Assembly (NCBI GenBank): GCA_905250075.1
Contig: CAJNOP010000117.1
Span: forward strand, 1 to 64,000
Source of the DNA: Rotaria sp. Silwood1
Taxonomy: Eukaryota > Rotifera > Eurotatoria > Philodinida > Philodinidae
Reading direction: 5' to 3'
DNA length: 64,000 bases
Made by a program: the position numbers and the translations under genes. The notes beneath the pieces were generated by a model. It did no database searches, was not told the DNA's origin, and saw only the letters and a list, made by a program, of their open reading frames with translations. The stretch's first letter is position 1. Each line of letters starts with the position of its first letter. This document shows, piece after piece, positions 61,131-64,000 of the stretch.

Positions 61131-62223
61131 ATTGTCAAGCAGAATGGAAAAAGTTAAATTGATTTGTAGAGTTTCTCTAATTTCTGTTTAATTCATTGAT
61201 GACTCAATCGATTTTCCCTCGAATGAATCCAAAGTTGATCTTTTTCTAGCATCTTTGATCGAAGAGTGTATGCCATAGATCCAATTGATTGACATAATTT
61301 AGTTTGGTTGGTGAGCTTCAGGGAAAGTAGTCAGGTTGCTCCTGACTTTCGCCGTTTCAACAACAACAAAAATTGAATATGACAATACAACTGTTGAGCC
61401 ACTGATAATGGATGGATGTGCGTGTGAGTAGATTCGATACCCATACCCACACCCCATATTGCTAGATGTTAGATTCTGAGCTCGATTTTTGTATTGTTTT
61501 TGCTTGTAATTTTGAGCTAAGTATATTACAAGAATCTTGTTTGAAACTAGTTGAATAACAAGATCTACTTGTTATTGTGTACTTCTTGAAAATTTTCGAG
61601 CTTAAATATCTAGTAATTCTTTCATTCTTGAAAATTATTACTGAATTATTGATTAGAGAAGAATATTACATTATGCATTTGTTTTTGCAAAAAAAATCAA
61701 TTCAAAAGTTGTACGTGTAAATTTGACTTACAATCTACGACAAGAATATATGTATTTCGAATTTCTAAGATTTATGTACTGCTTATGATAGTCTTTTCAA
61801 GATAACAGGCCAGTGAAATAAAATGAAAAAAAAAACAATAGATAATTCAAATCAAACACATCTACGCTAACTTTATTCAATATTTGTTTGTTTTTTCCTA
61901 TCGCATCAACTTTTTTTTTGTAATGATGACGAAGGAACCATTGAGAGATAAATACTTGGTGTTCCAGCTACAGAAAAAGCGAATTCGCTCATCCTACATC
62001 AAATATTTGATGTAGAAGAAGAAAAAATTTCTTTTCTCTCGGACGGGAAAAAATGCGTAATCTTTTACTCTTTTGTTTTCAAAAGGTTGTTTTTGTTGTC
62101 ATTGTAGAACACGTTGACTCGATAGAGCAAGGGATAGTACTTGGTACATGAGTATACTCAAACATAGCAAAAATTATTTCTTTGTGAAATTAAATTAGAT
62201 TCTCCTTTTGAAACTATACTGAA
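61131..62223. other. Intergenic with a GT/CA hairpin
   Basis: No gene. Contains the hairpin at 61411-61456 and probably the promoter of the gene at 62224. Confidence 0.5.
61411..61456. repeat. GT/CA inverted hairpin, telomere-motif related
   Basis: The left arm GATGGATGTGCGTGTGAGTA (61411-61430) and the right arm ATACCCATACCCACACCCCA (61437-61456) are G-rich then C-rich on the same strand with only about six bases between, the same arrangement as at 42194-42329. Confidence 0.5.
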
Positions 62224-63315
62224 ATGAATATTATTAATTTTAGATCGATTTCCTTGACTATGCACATCATACCATTATTATATCAACCCGAATTTCAATC
62301 TCTTATCTTCTTAGTTTCAAATAGTCTTATTGTATTATTGACAAATTATTTTTTTCCAACATATTCATTTTATTCTTTAATTCTTTATTTTATTTGTATA
62401 ATATTGATAAGCAGAATAATAGCATCTGGCCATTCATATATACCACCGAAAAATACAGATTTAACAGGACAAACTATTATAGTTACAGGAGCAGCATCTG
62501 GTATTGGTCGTGTATCAGCAATTGATTTTGCTAAATTAGGTGCAAAAGTAATTGTTGGTATACGTGGTCAAAGTCGAGCTGAAAAAATAGCTCAATTATT
62601 AGAACATGAAGCACATATAATTGGTACTGGTAGAATAATTGGTTACGATTTGGATTTATCAAAACTTTCAATTGTAAAAAAATTTGCTGATAAAATTCTT
62701 GAACATGAACAACATGTAAATATTCTATTGAATAATGCTGGTACAGTACAATTAGTACATTCAGTAACATTTGATGAATTAGAAACACAATTCGGTATAA
62801 ATCATATTGGTCATTTTTATTTAACAAAACTTCTTTTACCATTATTAATTCAATCAAAAGCGCGTATTGTTAATGTCAGTAGTCTTGGACACTGCTTTGT
62901 CGATGATCATATCAATTATGAATTTCCTAGTTCATCATATAATGTACAAATAGCTTATGGTCAATCAAAATTAGCTCAAATATGGCATGCTTATGAACTA
63001 CAACAACGTTATGGTCAACAAGGTATAAATGCATATTCATTACATCCAGGAATGATCTTTACAGGAATAACACGACGAGCACCAAAATTATTTGATTTTG
63101 TTTATCAATTAGTATTAGTTATAGTTGGTAAGTCACTAAGTGAAGGAGCACAAACAAGTCTATATTGTTCATTATCAAATCAAGCTAAACCAGGAAAATT
63201 TCATGGTAATTGTAAAGAAGCGAAAACAAGTCCATTGGCTTATAATAAAAAATTAGCTGAAGAATGTTGGGAATTTAGTGAAAGAATTGTTAATGAAAAG
63301 ACAAAACATTTTTAA
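62224..63315 (+). CDS. Retinol-dehydrogenase-like SDR, membrane-anchored
   Basis: A single exon of 363 residues. The N-terminal ~68 residues contain hydrophobic stretches (about 24-40 and 50-66), probably an ER or other membrane anchor. Then TGAASGIG (88-95), DLDLSKL, NNAG, the SSLGH serine region and YGQSK of the active site, and HPGMIFTGI, as in RDH11-14/WWOX-type SDRs that use NADP(H) to interconvert retinol, retinal and other lipid aldehydes. GIRG after the second strand, with arginine, fits NADP(H) preference (inference). A start at ATG 62260 (MHIIPL) would remove 12 residues and is equally possible. No intron, unlike its neighbours, and strongly AT-ending codons. Substrate not assignable. 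Confidence 0.92.
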   Translation: MNIINFRSISLTMHIIPLLYQPEFQSLIFLVSNSLIVLLTNYFFPTYSFYSLILYFICIILISRIIASGHSYIPPKNTDLTGQTIIVTGAASGIGRVSAIDFAKLGAKVIVGIRGQSRAEKIAQLLEHEAHIIGTGRIIGYDLDLSKLSIVKKFADKILEHEQHVNILLNNAGTVQLVHSVTFDELETQFGINHIGHFYLTKLLLPLLIQSKARIVNVSSLGHCFVDDHINYEFPSSSYNVQIAYGQSKLAQIWHAYELQQRYGQQGINAYSLHPGMIFTGITRRAPKLFDFVYQLVLVIVGKSLSEGAQTSLYCSLSNQAKPGKFHGNCKEAKTSPLAYNKKLAEECWEFSERIVNEKTKHF

Positions 63316-64000
63316 GTGAACATTGAACTGTATATACACACGATCTTCGCAGTGAATATTAACATTTCCTAGTGCAGGTCATCATCAACCAAGTACTCAT
63401 ATAGTACTTGTCTTTTAATATTAAGTGTTTCGTGAGTAATTATATACAGCTTTTTATAAAATTAGTCATCAGCATATATGTTGTTTATCATTGTTATACT
63501 ACATCGGTTTTATTTAAGGATGAAAATAATAATAAAAGACAGAGATACATACGATGAATTTTTAAGAGATATTATAATTTTGAAAATAACACGTATTGAA
63601 TAACCCTTATAGTCTTTGCATACAGGTTAAGAATAAACTTTCTACTTTTTAGAAAATTAAAGTAATAGTAAACAAGTATGTACTCTGAACTATTGTCGAT
63701 GTCAAAACAAAATTCAACTTGATATTTTTGAATGTCTCGTGAACAAATGTAGCTATAAACCTGCAGATTCCACCATTTGAAACAGAAATGTGGGAGAAGT
63801 GGAACTTTGCTGAATTATCTGAACTGTATTGTTGTAGATTTTGACAGGAGGTTTTGAAAAACTTCTTCAACGAACAATGAAATCCAATTTAGAGAATTGA
63901 TAGTGAAGACATTTCTCTGTCGCAATCAAACCAAGATCAACCTTTCTAGCTTATTCCATTACGAAGTTATAAGAGTTTTCATGAAAGCTTTGAAAGCGGC
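63316..64000. other. Intergenic, no gene seen
   Basis: The last 685 bases show no coding segment, RNA gene or repeat that I can recognise. Confidence 0.5.

Noticed and set aside
62531..62857. Minus-strand 108-aa frame
   Set aside because: Mirror of the highly AT-ending codons of the retinol-dehydrogenase-like gene; the plus strand has clear SDR motifs.

Overview
This window looks like nuclear DNA of a small-genome invertebrate, most probably a bdelloid rotifer. The evidence is a very AT-rich background, genes split by many introns of about 50-70 bases with GT..AG ends, a cellular RNA-dependent RNA polymerase gene (absent from most animals but expanded in bdelloids), an FG-GAP/VCBS repeat surface protein, and TGTGGG arrays, the motif I recall as the bdelloid telomere repeat. 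The genus cannot be settled from the sequence alone; the low GC would fit Rotaria. No virus, plasmid or bacterial operon is visible.

Layout. 1-9.4 kb holds no convincing gene, but 2300-3230 is a foldback element with inverted arrays of a GCAATAA motif. 9.4-20.7 kb carries two plus-strand genes for mostly disordered proteins: a single-exon one and a three-exon 719-residue one with a 5.1-kb first intron. A tRNA-Leu(TAG) is at 22.4 kb and a divergent ARF-family GTPase at 23.7-25.6 kb. Minus-strand genes follow: a partly resolved coiled-coil gene (26.3-28.1 kb), a secreted C16orf89/UPF0764 homologue (30.6-31.6 kb) and the FG-GAP membrane protein (35.0-37.7 kb). 38-44 kb is a gene graveyard: a nonsense-broken membrane-protein relic, a head-to-head telomere-like array and a fragment of a sugar-binding-like domain.

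44-64 kb is gene-dense and metabolic or RNA-related: an SDR dehydrogenase that converges on glyoxylate/hydroxypyruvate reductase, a SARNP-like 3' gene end, a nocturnin-like EEP phosphatase/exonuclease, the RdRP and a retinol-dehydrogenase-like SDR.

Exon junctions given here were worked out by hand from splice consensus and reading-frame continuity. All junctions of the ARF, C16orf89-like, GRHPR, nocturnin, RdRP and 719-residue genes keep phase. The FG-GAP and coiled-coil genes are incompletely resolved.

The most interesting non-genic signals are (1) G-rich then C-rich inverted telomere-like arrays at 42.2-42.3 kb, shaped like a chromosome-end fusion, with at least five shorter degenerate hairpins of the same build elsewhere in the window; (2) the GCAATAA foldback; and (3) a palindromic element inside the nocturnin intron with a second copy just beyond the gene.
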